This document shows positions 54,305 to 63,700 of a DNA stretch of 64,000 nucleotides, piece by piece. Position numbers and translations under genes: made by a program. This DNA comes from an uncultured Clostridia bacterium (lineage in GTDB: Bacteria > Bacillota > Clostridia > Lachnospirales > Lachnospiraceae). Under the pieces are notes generated by a model that made no database searches, was not told the DNA's origin, and saw nothing but the letters and a program-made list of their open reading frames with translations. How positions within the stretch are numbered: the first letter of the stretch is position 1; each line of letters begins with the position of its first letter. Where the stretch lies: contig CANDNA010000003.1 of NCBI GenBank assembly GCA_947385955.1, positions 146,100-210,099 on the forward strand. The letters run 5' to 3'.

Positions 54305-55363
54305 TCAACTCAGTTTATGAAAAATAACACAGTTCGGTTTATCTACCGGTATTTCCTTTCCATTCATAACCAAAAGGCCTTTTTCCAAATCCACGCTGAA
54401 AAATGTCATGGTATTGGACTCATGATTTAAGGACACGATATGGCGGAGGTCCGGGAAAAAATTGGCATCCTTCGGATAGTCGCCGCTGATGGGCAGGCAG
54501 AACAGCTTGGTCAGCTCTCCTGTTTCATGATTCACCTGATAGGCAACCACACTGTTGTCTCCCGCATTGGAACTGATGATATAATTGTCATCCACTGAAA
54601 AATTCAACGTGCAGGCAGCAGACCCGGTGGAATGGTAATCATTCAGTGTGGATATGGTCTGGATTTTCTCAAACTCAGGATTTCCCTTTACTTCCTTATA
54701 ACTGTATACATCTATAATATTTTTCAGTTCATGTACAATATAAAGGAATTTCCCATCCTTTGTAAACTTAACATGACGGGGCGCCGATTCGATTTCACTC
54801 CGGATCACATCAATCTGCTTTACCTTTCCGGTAGTTTCATAAAACCGGTAAACATTTACATGATCCATCCCCAGATCCGCAGCAAGCAGATACCGGTTGT
54901 CCCGTGTCATCTTAACGCAACTGATGTGGGGCCTGAAATTACGTTCTGCAATGCTGCCCAGCCCCTTGTGAAATACTTCATCTGTGATTTCACCGATGCT
55001 GCCGTCCTCATTTAAACGCAGTACAGTCAGTTTTCCGTCATGATATCCTGCCACAAACAGATATTTATCATTGTAATCCGTGGAAAGATAACATCCACGC
55101 ATACCGTTGATGGAGCCATGTCCCAGTATCTTCAGTTCGCCGCTGGCAGGGTCGATTTCATAGGCCTCTACCCCGGTATCGGTAATGGAATACAAATATT
55201 TCAGATTGTGTGAAATCGTTACATAAGATGAATTGGTGATCTTTACCTGGTCTTTCTCTACAAATCTGCCGTTTTCCATATCCACATCATAAATTTTGAT
55301 ACCGTGGGCATCTCCTGACGTCGTATAGGTAGACACATAAGCAACATATCGATCTGTTTTCAT
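54305..55363 (-). CDS. Lactonase-family beta-propeller protein (6-phosphogluconolactonase-like)
   Basis: The protein has the seven-bladed YbhE-like pattern, with repeated short blades such as GIKIYDVDMENG, VEAYEIDPASGELKILG, LRLNEDGSIGEIT and FRPHISCVKMTRDNRYLLAADLGMDHVNVY. This points to the lactonase/YbhE family, which acts on 6-phosphogluconolactone or related lactones; the specific substrate is not known. I start at ATG 55363, eleven bases after GGAGG; ATG 55381 is an alternative. The length is about 352 residues. Confidence 0.8.
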   Translation of the reverse strand: MKTDRYVAYVSTYTTSGDAHGIKIYDVDMENGRFVEKDQVKITNSSYVTISHNLKYLYSITDTGVEAYEIDPASGELKILGHGSINGMRGCYLSTDYNDKYLFVAGYHDGKLTVLRLNEDGSIGEITDEVFHKGLGSIAERNFRPHISCVKMTRDNRYLLAADLGMDHVNVYRFYETTGKVKQIDVIRSEIESAPRHVKFTKDGKFLYIVHELKNIIDVYSYKEVKGNPEFEKIQTISTLNDYHSTGSAACTLNFSVDDNYIISSNAGDNSVVAYQVNHETGELTKLFCLPISGDYPKDANFFPDLRHIVSLNHESNTMTFFSVDLEKGLLVMNGKEIPVDKPNCVIFHKLS

Positions 55364-55513
55364 TTCTGTTTTATCCTCCATCCCGTTTCTCTTCCATCCC
55401 GGCTGCCTGCCTGGAAGCATGCTCTCCTTATTATTAACGCTCATTATATCATGGGGGCCGGGGAATCTCAATAGCGGGCTTTTGTAAAATTTACGGATTT
55501 TTTGTATTTTTCG

Positions 55514-55581
55514 TTGACAACAGGCGGAAACGATGTATAATAATTATCGATATTTGTTTAGTTTTATTAAACTTTATGTTT
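55514..55581 (+). promoter_or_regulatory. Promoter and palindromic operator of the polyamine operon
   Basis: TTGACA (55514-55519), 16-base spacer and TATAAT (55536-55541) form a near-consensus promoter. Just downstream, GTTTA-N7-TAAAC (55556-55572) and the partly overlapping AAAC-N5-GTTT (55569-55581) form a palindromic array, a likely binding site for the XRE-cupin regulator encoded next. Confidence 0.65.
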
Positions 55582-55606
55582 ATTATTGCTTACCGGGGTA
55601 TGATAT

Positions 55607-56146
55607 ATGCAAATCGGAAATAAGATAAAAGAACTGCGGATCCAAAAAGGGCTGACCCAGGAAGAGCTGGCAGGCCGGTCAGAGCTTTCCAAAGGATTTA
55701 TCTCACAGTTGGAACGGGATCTGACTTCTCCTTCCATTGCCACACTGATGGATATCCTCCAGTGTCTCGGTACGGATCTTCGGGATTTTTTTAATGAAGA
55801 AACAGAAGAACAGATTGTATTCCACCGGGAAGATTATTTTGAAAAGCTGGAATCGGACGGGAAGCATAAAATTGAATGGATCATTCCCAATGCTCAGAAA
55901 AATATTATGGAACCGATCCGTCTGACGCTGGAGCCGGAAGGCTCCACTTATCCGGATAATCCCCATGAGGGAGAAGAATTTGGATATGTGCTTTCCGGCA
56001 GCATCATTCTGCATCTCGGCAAAAAATCCTATCCGGTCAAAAAGGGAGAATCTTTCTATTTTACTCCCAATACGACCCACTATATTTCCTGCGGGAAAAA
56101 AAGCGGTGCTGTGGTCATATGGGTCAGCAGCCCGCCCAGTTTTTAA
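55607..56146 (+). CDS. XRE-cupin transcriptional regulator (PuuR-like)
   Basis: The N-terminus is a canonical helix-turn-helix ([42 protein letters not shown]), and the C-terminal half a cupin ([39 protein letters not shown]). This architecture is common in polyamine regulators placed before potABCD. The protein is 179 residues. Polyamine binding to the cupin would be the inferred signal. The transporter gene begins 20 bases later. Confidence 0.88.
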   Translation: MQIGNKIKELRIQKGLTQEELAGRSELSKGFISQLERDLTSPSIATLMDILQCLGTDLRDFFNEETEEQIVFHREDYFEKLESDGKHKIEWIIPNAQKNIMEPIRLTLEPEGSTYPDNPHEGEEFGYVLSGSIILHLGKKSYPVKKGESFYFTPNTTHYISCGKKSGAVVIWVSSPPSF

Positions 56147-56166
56147 GGGACAGAGAGGAAACAACG

Positions 56167-57237
56167 TTGAACAAACTGATTGATCTACAGCATATCACAA
56201 AGGCCTATGATTCCAATATCGTACTGGATGATATGAGCCTTTACATACGGGAAAATGAATTTCTGACACTGCTGGGCCCCAGCGGCTGCGGCAAAACCAC
56301 TACCCTGCGCATCATCGGCGGTTTTGAAAACCCGGATCGGGGGCAGGTTATTTTCGACGGCACAGATATTACCCACTGGCCTCCCAACAAAAGACAATTG
56401 AATACAGTATTTCAGAAATATGCACTTTTTCCTCATATGAACATCGGGGAAAATATCGCCTTTGGCCTGCGGATTAAAAACAAGCCCAAAATCTATATTC
56501 AGGATAAGATCAAATATGCATTAAAACTGGTGAACCTGGACGGCTATGAAAAACGTATGCCGGATTCTCTCAGCGGCGGTCAGCAGCAGCGTATTGCCAT
56601 CGCCCGTGCCATTGTCAATGAACCGAAGGTACTTCTGCTGGATGAACCGCTCGGTGCCCTGGACTTAAAGCTCCGTCAGGATATGCAGTACGAACTGATC
56701 CGGCTGAAAAATGAACTGGGTATTACCTTTATCTATGTCACCCACGATCAGGAAGAAGCCCTCACCATGTCCGATACCATTGTGGTCATGAATCAGGGCT
56801 ATATCCAGCAGATCGGCACGCCGGAGCGGATCTATAACGAACCGGAAAATGCTTTTGTAGCCGATTTTATCGGCGACAGCAATATCCTGGACGGCATTAT
56901 GATACAGGATGAACTGGTGGAACTGTTTGGCGCACGTTTTGCATGTGTGGACAAAGGCTTTGGTGAAAACAAACCCGTGGATGTGGTAATCCGCCCGGAG
57001 GATGTGGAACTGACCCCGCCGGGCCGGGGAATCCTGCAGGGTGTGGTCAGCCATATTATTTTCAAGGGTGTCCACTATGAAATGGAAGTGACCGCCTGTG
57101 GGTTCGAATGGCTGGTGCAATCTACCAAAATGTTCCCTGTGGGTACGCAGGTAGGGATCTTTGTGGATCCGTTCAACATCCAGATTATGAACAAACCGGC
57201 ATCTGAAGATGAGGAGGCTATCGGTATCAATGAATAA
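56167..57237 (+). CDS. potA: Spermidine/putrescine ABC transporter ATP-binding protein
   Basis: PotA has Walker [10 protein letters not shown] (about residue 40), the [15 protein letters not shown] signature (about 138), Walker [12 protein letters not shown] and a C-terminal regulatory domain. I use TTG at 56167 with AGAGGAAA six bases upstream; an ATG at 56119 lies inside the regulator gene and has no site. The length is 356 residues. It is the first transport gene of the operon and shares an 8-base overlap with potB. Confidence 0.92.
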   Translation: MNKLIDLQHITKAYDSNIVLDDMSLYIRENEFLTLLGPSGCGKTTTLRIIGGFENPDRGQVIFDGTDITHWPPNKRQLNTVFQKYALFPHMNIGENIAFGLRIKNKPKIYIQDKIKYALKLVNLDGYEKRMPDSLSGGQQQRIAIARAIVNEPKVLLLDEPLGALDLKLRQDMQYELIRLKNELGITFIYVTHDQEEALTMSDTIVVMNQGYIQQIGTPERIYNEPENAFVADFIGDSNILDGIMIQDELVELFGARFACVDKGFGENKPVDVVIRPEDVELTPPGRGILQGVVSHIIFKGVHYEMEVTACGFEWLVQSTKMFPVGTQVGIFVDPFNIQIMNKPASEDEEAIGINE

Positions 57238-58042
57238 AAAAACACTGTCTTTTCCTTATCTGTTCTGGGCCGGCGCCTTTATCGTCATTCCGCTCTGTAT
57301 GGTATTCTATTATGGAATCACAGATAAAACCGGCGCTTTTACACTGGAAAACATCATCACCATAGCCACTCAGGAACATTGTAAGGCGCTCCTTCTCTCC
57401 ATAGAGCTGTCACTTATCAGTACCATCCTCTGTTTTCTTCTGGCATACCCTCTTGCCATGATACTGACCGGTATGGAAGTAAACACACACAGTTTTATTG
57501 TATTGATTTTTATTCTTCCCATGTGGATGAATTTTCTGCTGCGTACCCTTGCATGGCAGACACTTTTGGAAAAAACAGGTGTCATTAACAGCATTCTGGG
57601 CTTTCTGCATCTGCCCGCACTGGAACTGATCAACACCCCCGGCGCCATCGTACTGGGCATGGTATATAATTTCCTGCCCTTTATGGTACTGCCGATTTAC
57701 AATGCCCTGGCTAAAATAGATAAAAATGTGATCAATGCTGCCCGTGACCTGGGTGCAAACGGCATCCAGACCTTTCTGCGCATCACCCTCCCGCTTTCCC
57801 TTCCGGGCATTATCAGCGGCGTGACGATGGTGTTTATTCCTGCACTGACCACTTTCGTTATCAGCACCCTGCTGGGCGGCAGTAAGATTCTGCTGATCGG
57901 CAACGTAATCGAACAGGAATTTACGCAGACCGGCAACTGGCATCTGGGCAGCGGCCTTTCCATTGTCCTGATGATTTTTATTCTGATCAATATGATTCTG
58001 GAAGCCGTTTTTGATCAAGAAGGAGAAGGAGCATCATTATGA
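57230..58042 (+). CDS. potB: Polyamine ABC transporter permease PotB
   Basis: The 270-residue protein has six membrane helices and the inner-membrane-component loop ([26 protein letters not shown], about residue 175), the EAA-type contact for PotA. ATG 57230 is preceded by GAGGAGG about 12 bases upstream and overlaps the potA stop. An earlier ATG (57209) contains the ribosome site in its codons. Confidence 0.93.
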   Translation: MNKKTLSFPYLFWAGAFIVIPLCMVFYYGITDKTGAFTLENIITIATQEHCKALLLSIELSLISTILCFLLAYPLAMILTGMEVNTHSFIVLIFILPMWMNFLLRTLAWQTLLEKTGVINSILGFLHLPALELINTPGAIVLGMVYNFLPFMVLPIYNALAKIDKNVINAARDLGANGIQTFLRITLPLSLPGIISGVTMVFIPALTTFVISTLLGGSKILLIGNVIEQEFTQTGNWHLGSGLSIVLMIFILINMILEAVFDQEGEGASL

Positions 58043-58821
58043 AAAAACATCTGCGCAATTTTTACATTGGGCTGATCTTTCTGTTTTTATATGCGCCCAT
58101 CCTCACTCTGATTGTACTGTCCTTTAACGCCAGCAAAACAAGAGCCAAATGGGGCGGGTTTACGCTGAAATGGTATTCATCCATGTTCCGGAACGACGCA
58201 ATCCTGCAGGCTTTGTCCACGACATTAATGATCGCGCTGCTCTCCGCCCTGATTGCCACTGTCATCGGGACTGTGGCCTGCATTTCCATGCAGGCGATGA
58301 AACGCAGAAATAAGGCAATATTGATGGGGATCACCAATATCCCCATGTTAAATGCGGATATTGTTACCGGGATTTCCCTGATGCTGTTGTTTATTACGCT
58401 GGGATTCCGCTTTGGGTTTATGACCATACTGCTTTCCCACATCACTTTCAATATCCCTTATGTAATATTGAGTGTGATGCCCCGGATGAAGCAGCTCAAT
58501 CCCAGTATCTATGAGGCTGCGCTGGACCTGGGCGCCTCACATACGAGAGCTTTTTTCAAAGTGGTCTTTCCGGATCTTCTGCCCGGTATCTTGTCCGGTT
58601 TTCTGATGGCCTTCACCATGTCGCTGGATGATTTTATCATCACCCATTTTACAAAGGGGCCCGGAGTGGATACCTTATCCACCAAAATCTATACGGAAGT
58701 CAAAAAAGGGATCAAACCGGAAATGTATGCGCTTTCCACTTTGATTTTTGTGACTGTACTGATTCTTCTTTTTCTGGTGAATAAAACACCGGCAGAGAAA
58801 AGGAAACATCCTATTCCATAA
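58039..58821 (+). CDS. potC: Polyamine ABC transporter permease PotC
   Basis: The second permease has the EAA loop YEAALDLGASHTRAFFKVVFPDLLPGI (about residue 155) and SLDDFIITHFTKG at the C-terminal side, typical of PotC/PotI. Its ATG overlaps the potB stop by four bases; the length is 260 residues. It works with PotA, B and D in uptake of spermidine or putrescine. Confidence 0.94.
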   Translation: MKKHLRNFYIGLIFLFLYAPILTLIVLSFNASKTRAKWGGFTLKWYSSMFRNDAILQALSTTLMIALLSALIATVIGTVACISMQAMKRRNKAILMGITNIPMLNADIVTGISLMLLFITLGFRFGFMTILLSHITFNIPYVILSVMPRMKQLNPSIYEAALDLGASHTRAFFKVVFPDLLPGILSGFLMAFTMSLDDFIITHFTKGPGVDTLSTKIYTEVKKGIKPEMYALSTLIFVTVLILLFLVNKTPAEKRKHPIP

Positions 58822-58848
58822 AACCATTCACAGGAGGAACCAAACCTT

Positions 58849-59916
58849 ATGAAACGAAAATGCAAGATTCTGATCCCGCTCATCCTGGGTATGAGCATGT
58901 TTGCTCTCACAGCCTGCGGATCCGGGCAGAGCGGCGCAAACGGCGAAGTCATAGTATACAACTGGGGGGAATACATCGATCCCGATGTGATTTCTTCCTT
59001 TGAAGAAGAAACCGGTATCCGGGTGATTTATGATGAATTTGAGACCAATGAAATCATGTATCCCAAGGTAGAAGCCGGCGCTTCTGCCTATGATGTGGTC
59101 TGTCCTTCCGACTATATGATCCGGAAAATGATCGACAACGATCTGCTGGCCAAAATTGATTTTGATCACATCCCCAATGCAAAGGCCCATATCGGTCAGC
59201 AATATTATGAACAGTCCCGGGAATTTGATCCCACCAATGAGTATTCCATCCCCTACTGCTGGGGTACTGTGGGTATCCTCTATAACAAAACAATGGTTGC
59301 CCAGCCGGTGGATTCCTGGAATATTCTGTGGGATGAAACATATGCGGACAGCATTTTGATGCAGGATTCTGTCAGAGATGCTTTTATGGTGGCCCTGAAA
59401 CGTGACGGCGCTTCCATGAATACCCTGGACGAGACACAGCTTCAGGCCGCAAAGGAAGCGCTGATCGCACAAAAACCTCTGGTACAGGCCTATGTGATCG
59501 ATCAGGTCAGGGACAAAATGATCGGCGGGGAAGCCGCCATCGGTGTCATCTATTCCGGAGAAGCCATCTATACCCAGCGGGAAAATCCCGATCTGGAATA
59601 TGTGATTCCCAAAGAAGGCACCAATGTCTGGATTGATTCCTGGGTGATTCCCAAAAATGCACCCAATCCGGAAAATGCGGAAAAATTCATTGATTATATG
59701 TGCCGCCCTGATATTGCACTGAAAAACTTTGAATACATTACCTATTCTACCCCCAACGAAGGGGCCAGAGAACTGATAGAGGATGAGGACATCAAAAATT
59801 CCCCCATCGCCTTCCCCGATCTGTCTCAGTATGACAATCTGGAAACCTACTCCTATCTGGGCGAGGAGGGGGATGCGCTTTACAGCGAACTCTGGAAGGA
59901 AGTAAAATCAGAATAG
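58849..59916 (+). CDS. potD: Polyamine ABC transporter substrate-binding lipoprotein
   Basis: The signal peptide ends in a lipobox (LTAC, cysteine near residue 23). The mature part has the PotD entry motif VIVYNWGEYIDPDVISSFEEETGI and residues around YDVVCPSDYMI, typical of polyamine-binding proteins. It is anchored outside the membrane and delivers substrate to PotBC. The length is 355 residues; CAGGAGG lies 11 bases before the ATG. Confidence 0.93.
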   Translation: MKRKCKILIPLILGMSMFALTACGSGQSGANGEVIVYNWGEYIDPDVISSFEEETGIRVIYDEFETNEIMYPKVEAGASAYDVVCPSDYMIRKMIDNDLLAKIDFDHIPNAKAHIGQQYYEQSREFDPTNEYSIPYCWGTVGILYNKTMVAQPVDSWNILWDETYADSILMQDSVRDAFMVALKRDGASMNTLDETQLQAAKEALIAQKPLVQAYVIDQVRDKMIGGEAAIGVIYSGEAIYTQRENPDLEYVIPKEGTNVWIDSWVIPKNAPNPENAEKFIDYMCRPDIALKNFEYITYSTPNEGARELIEDEDIKNSPIAFPDLSQYDNLETYSYLGEEGDALYSELWKEVKSE

Positions 59917-59927
59917 CTGCCGTATAC

Positions 59928-59972
59928 AAAAAACCGGACAATATACACTTTCCGTATATTGTCCGGTTTTCA
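59928..59972. terminator. Strong bidirectional terminator after potD and trpS
   Basis: A 16-base stem (AAAACCGGACAATATA with its complement) flanks a short loop; A and T runs make it a terminator for both convergent genes. Confidence 0.88.
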
Positions 59973-59987
59973 GATATCAGAAAGACG

Positions 59988-60992
59988 TTACCGGATCCGC
60001 TCCGGGAAGCCTACCTTTTTCTGTACTTTGCGCAGTGTTTTCATGGCGCAGTAACCTGCTTTTTCCGCATTGTTCTTAATCACACCGTCTATATAAGCCT
60101 TATCTTTGGAAAGCTCTGCGAATCTGGCCTGAAGGGGCCTGAGTACATCCACAACCGCTTCCCCCACCGCCAGTTTAAACTCTCCATAGCCGCGTCCGTC
60201 AAATTCCTTTACCGTTTCCTCCTGTGTCTTTCCGGTACATGCACAGTAAATGTCAATCAGATTCCGGATGCCCGGCTGCTCTTCCCGGTATGCAATCCTC
60301 CCTTCGGAATCTGTCACTGCCCTTTTGCATTTGCGGATCACCGTATCCGGATCATCTGTCAGATAGATACTGGCATTGGGATTTTCATCGGATTTGGACA
60401 TTTTCTTTTCCGGGTTCTGCAGGCTCATAATTTTGGCCCCCACTTTTCCCACATACGGCTCCGGTATGGTAAACACCTCTCCATAGATTCCATTGAAACG
60501 CTGTGCAATGTCCCTCGTAATCTCCAGATGCTGTAACTGATCCTTTCCCACCGGTACCACATCCGCCTGATACAGCAGAATATCGGCGGCCATCAGAACC
60601 GGATACGTATAAAGCCCTGCATTAATATTGTCCGAATGCTTTGCCGCCTTGTCCTTGAACTGGGTCATCCGGTTCAGTTCCCCCATATAGGTAAAACAAT
60701 TCAGAATCCATGCCAGCTCCGCATGCCCGGATACATGAGACTGATAATAAATGCAGTTCTTTTCCGGATCCAGACCTGACGCAATATACAAAATCAGAAG
60801 ATTCCTGGCACGCTTTCTCAGCTCCGCCGGGTCCTGCCGCACCGTAATGGAATGCATATCCACCACAGAATAAAAGCATTCATATTCGTCACTGAGCGAA
60901 ACCCAGTTTTTCAAAGCCCCCAGATAATTGCCCAATGTAAGAGATCCTGTGGACTGCATCCCGCTGAAAAGCACCTTTTTATCACCTGACAT
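59988..60992 (-). CDS. trpS: Tryptophanyl-tRNA synthetase
   Basis: The class I motifs are SGMQSTGSLTLGNYLGA (HIGH-like, about residue 9) and KKMSKSDENPNA (KMSKS, about 195). The 334-residue length is normal. The start is ATG 60992 with GGAGG; 17 further upstream codons are not supported. A promoter is present just upstream, and I see no T-box. Confidence 0.96.
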   Translation of the reverse strand: MSGDKKVLFSGMQSTGSLTLGNYLGALKNWVSLSDEYECFYSVVDMHSITVRQDPAELRKRARNLLILYIASGLDPEKNCIYYQSHVSGHAELAWILNCFTYMGELNRMTQFKDKAAKHSDNINAGLYTYPVLMAADILLYQADVVPVGKDQLQHLEITRDIAQRFNGIYGEVFTIPEPYVGKVGAKIMSLQNPEKKMSKSDENPNASIYLTDDPDTVIRKCKRAVTDSEGRIAYREEQPGIRNLIDIYCACTGKTQEETVKEFDGRGYGEFKLAVGEAVVDVLRPLQARFAELSKDKAYIDGVIKNNAEKAGYCAMKTLRKVQKKVGFPERIR

Positions 60993-61033
60993 ATTTGTAT
61001 CCTCCGATTGTTTCTGATAGTTTGCTAAAATCC

Positions 61034-61062
61034 AGTGTATCACTCCTGTTTTGTTTCGTCAA
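61034..61062 (-). promoter_or_regulatory. trpS promoter
   Basis: TTGACG (61062-61057), 17-base spacer, TACACT (61039-61034) on the minus strand, about 40 bases before ATG. The leader is too short for a T-box. Confidence 0.6.
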
Positions 61063-61110
61063 CAAAACACCTGATCCGGCAGGACAGACGCATACAGGAA
61101 TCCAAATATT

Positions 61111-61389
61111 TTATGAATCCCGGCCTCTTTTCTCCTCTTGGGATTCTGTCTCTGTTTCTTTTTGTTCTTCTTTCTGCTCCGCCAGCAGCTTTTTCACCTG
61201 CCAGATCATAATTGCCAGGCCTGCCGCTGCCAAAGCCACTGCCGCACCCACAATCAGCGCCGGCTGATCAGCCGCCACGCCGCCATGCAGATCCATTCCC
61301 ATGCTGACTGCCTGATAAGTAATGTAGGCACCGGCCAGGATATATACATACCGCCTCATTTTTCTCTGTTTTCTTTTTTCTTCTTCCAT
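61111..61389 (-). CDS. Hypothetical two-helix membrane protein
   Basis: The product is about 92 residues: a very basic N-terminus (EEEKRKQRKMRR), two hydrophobic stretches (about 14-32 and 42-62) and a charged Glu/Lys tail. I start at ATG 61389, six bases after GGGAG; the longer frame overlaps a terminator and has no site. No family is recognised. It lies between trpS and the aldolase gene, on the minus strand. Confidence 0.65.
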   Translation of the reverse strand: MEEEKRKQRKMRRYVYILAGAYITYQAVSMGMDLHGGVAADQPALIVGAAVALAAAGLAIMIWQVKKLLAEQKEEQKETETESQEEKRGRDS

Positions 61390-61415
61390 GCTCATCTCCC
61401 TGATATCCCCTGATT

Positions 61416-61455
61416 GGAAAAGAACCCCTTCCATACCGGAAAAAGGGGTTCTTTC
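61416..61455 (-). terminator. Terminator after the class II aldolase gene
   Basis: An 11-base stem (AAGAACCCCTT with AAGGGGTTCTT) is followed by a short T-rich tract on the minus strand, 42 bases after the aldolase stop. Confidence 0.7.
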
Positions 61456-61496
61456 TGACTTACAGTCTGATCTATATTCTGCAATGCCCTGCAAGC

Positions 61497-62372
61497 CTAC
61501 AGTCTGTAATACTGCATCTTGTCAGCGGAATCAAACAGATCGATCTTCTGACGCATTACATCCTTGGATACTTTAATCGCTTCCTGATACAGCTCAAAAG
61601 GTTCTCTTACCTTCAGGTCAGCGCTCAGAGTCTTTCTCAACTGCTGATAAAAAGGATCTTTAATATCAGAAGAAATATTAATCTTATTGATACCCAGTTT
61701 TACAGCCTGGCCGATCTCCTCGTCCGGGTTTCCGGATCCGCCATGAAGTACCAGAGGCACATTTACTTTTGCTTTGATTTCTTTCAGAAGATCCAGCTTC
61801 AGCTCCGGTTTGAATCCCTTCGGATACAGACCATGTGCTGTTCCGATTGCAATCGCCAGACAGTCAACACCGGTTTCCTCTACAAATCTCTTTGCATCAT
61901 CCGGATTGGTGTAGATGATCTCGCCTACGCTTCCTGTCTTTTCCGTATCATTGTCTGTTGTTCCGATGGTACCCAGCTCTGCTTCAACGGATACACCCAG
62001 AGGATGGGCAAAAGCAACCACTTTTTTCGCAATAGCCACATTCTCTTCATAAGGGCAATGGGAAGCATCTATCATAACGGAAGTAAAGCCGTCACGGATC
62101 GCTCTTTCAATCTTATCATAGCCTTCGCCATGATCCAGATGGATCACACAGGGTACTCTCGTATCATTTGCCGCCTTGATTACCTGTGCTGCAAATGCAT
62201 CTCCCTGGAATGCAAGCTCGCTGGGATGGATTGCCAGAATAACCGGGGACTTTTTCTCTTCGCATACTTCGATAATTGCTTTTAAGAACTGTCCTGTTCC
62301 AACATTGAATGCCGGTACTGCAAAATTTTCTTTATTGGCTACTGCCAATAAATCAGCCATGTTCATTAACAT
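61497..62372 (-). CDS. Class II fructose/tagatose-bisphosphate aldolase family protein
   Basis: The motif set includes FNVGTGQFLKAIIEVCEEKKSPVIL, the zinc-binding HLDHGEGYDKIERAI (about residue 79-95), the EAELGTIGTTDND loop and LHGGSGNPDEEIGQAV. This is a zinc-dependent class II aldolase of the ketose-bisphosphate group. Members act on fructose, tagatose or sedoheptulose bisphosphates. The length is 291 residues; AGGAGGG precedes ATG. It is divergent from a DUF4432 gene. Confidence 0.88.
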   Translation of the reverse strand: MLMNMADLLAVANKENFAVPAFNVGTGQFLKAIIEVCEEKKSPVILAIHPSELAFQGDAFAAQVIKAANDTRVPCVIHLDHGEGYDKIERAIRDGFTSVMIDASHCPYEENVAIAKKVVAFAHPLGVSVEAELGTIGTTDNDTEKTGSVGEIIYTNPDDAKRFVEETGVDCLAIAIGTAHGLYPKGFKPELKLDLLKEIKAKVNVPLVLHGGSGNPDEEIGQAVKLGINKINISSDIKDPFYQQLRKTLSADLKVREPFELYQEAIKVSKDVMRQKIDLFDSADKMQYYRL

Positions 62373-62411
62373 AATTTTACCCTCCTGATCTATGTGTTAT
62401 GCTCTGCTTCT

Positions 62412-62440
62412 ATGATAAAATTTTTCTTCATTTCTGTCAA
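62412..62440 (-). promoter_or_regulatory. Aldolase promoter
   Basis: TTGACA (62440-62435), 17-base spacer, TATCAT (62417-62412) on the minus strand, about 40 bases before the ATG. Confidence 0.7.
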
Positions 62441-62531
62441 CCCTTTTTCCCTTTTCTGTATATTTTTTATTGGTTTTTGTCATTTTTACTCTTTTATATA
62501 AAAATTTTTTTCATATATGTAATAAATATTA

Positions 62532-62560
62532 TTGATTTGTGCCTTTTTATCAGATATAAT
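62532..62560 (+). promoter_or_regulatory. Promoter for the DUF4432 gene
   Basis: TTGATT (62532-62537), 17-base spacer, TATAAT (62555-62560) on the plus strand. The whole 271-base gap 62373-62643 is AT-rich and holds these two divergent promoters; no regulator gene or clear operator was seen there. Confidence 0.65.
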
Positions 62561-62643
62561 TCATTTATAAGTTAACTCAAAACAATAGAATATATCCAAA
62601 AAATTTCATTCCACCATGTTCAGATTCAGAAAGAAGGGGTTAT

Positions 62644-63642
62644 ATGAACAACAGAAACTATTTCGGACACGAAAGTCAGCTTTACCGCGTGGAAGAGCAC
62701 CGTCTGATTGGCGGAAAAGGCGATCAGATGCGTCTTCTGGAAGTCAATAACGGAAGCGGCATCGCTTTTACTGTCAGCGCAGACCGGGCTGCCGATATTT
62801 CCAGGCTTTCCTTTCAGGGCATCAATATGTCTTACTTCTCTCCCTGCGGATATGTGGCTCCTGCGTATTACAATGATGCACAGTTTAAGTTCCTCCAGTC
62901 CTTCAGCTGCGGCTTTCTGACCACCTGCGGTCTCCAGTCCATCGGTGCGCCTTCGGAATATGAAGGGGAATCCTATGGGCTCCACGGAACCATTTCCCAT
63001 ATTCCGGCAGAGCAGATCCATTGGGAAATCAGCGATGACGGTGAAATAAAAGTTCATGCAAGAATTGTGGACGCCTGCATCTTCCATCAGAAAATCCGTC
63101 TGGACCGTACCTATACCTGCGCCTATGGTTCTGACCGGATGACCATCCAGGATACCTTTACCAACCTGGGCAGCGCTCCCTCGCCTTTTCTGCTTCTCTA
63201 TCACATCAATCTGGGGTACCCTCTCCTGAGCGAAACCGCCCTTGTGGATATTTCTTCCTCAGAAGTTCTGCCCAGAAACGACGAAGCCAAAAAAGGGATG
63301 GACAAGTGGAGAGAAATGACGAAGCCCATTCCCGGCTTTGAGGAACAGTGCTTCTATCATACCTTCGATCAAAAGGAAGCAGTTGCCAAAATCTATAATC
63401 CCACAATCGGAAAAGGACTTTCCATCCATTTTGATCCTGCTGTGCTGCCTCTTATGTGCGAATGGAAAATGATGGGAGAAAAAGACTATGTCCTGGGCCT
63501 TGAGCCGGGTAACAATTATCTGGAAGGACGGGCACGGCTGGAAAAAGAAAACCGGATGACTTACATACAGCCTGGCCAGACCATCGCCAATACCATTACC
63601 GTACGTTTTCACGACAGTCAGGAATCCTGGAAAGAAGCCTGA
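62644..63642 (+). CDS. DUF4432-type aldose-1-epimerase-like protein
   Basis: This 332-residue galactose-mutarotase-fold protein has FGHESQLYRVEEHRLIGGKGDQMRLLEV at the N-terminus, the ADRAADISRLSFQGINMSY segment and LHGTISHIPAEQI (about residue 118), with LEPGNNYLEGRARLE near the end, all typical of DUF4432. Members are found in sugar-acid and uncommon-sugar operons; the substrate cannot be assigned. A sugar-related gene starts 58 bases later. Confidence 0.82.
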   Translation: MNNRNYFGHESQLYRVEEHRLIGGKGDQMRLLEVNNGSGIAFTVSADRAADISRLSFQGINMSYFSPCGYVAPAYYNDAQFKFLQSFSCGFLTTCGLQSIGAPSEYEGESYGLHGTISHIPAEQIHWEISDDGEIKVHARIVDACIFHQKIRLDRTYTCAYGSDRMTIQDTFTNLGSAPSPFLLLYHINLGYPLLSETALVDISSSEVLPRNDEAKKGMDKWREMTKPIPGFEEQCFYHTFDQKEAVAKIYNPTIGKGLSIHFDPAVLPLMCEWKMMGEKDYVLGLEPGNNYLEGRARLEKENRMTYIQPGQTIANTITVRFHDSQESWKEA

Positions 63643-63700
63643 CTTTGTACCATAACATCTGAGTTCCTATCAAAACTATATATTTCAAGGAGGCGTTATC

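Noticed and set aside
60993..61110. T-box leader before trpS
   Set aside because: The leader between promoter and start is only about 35 bases, with no AGGGTGG-type T-box and no terminator/antiterminator pair.
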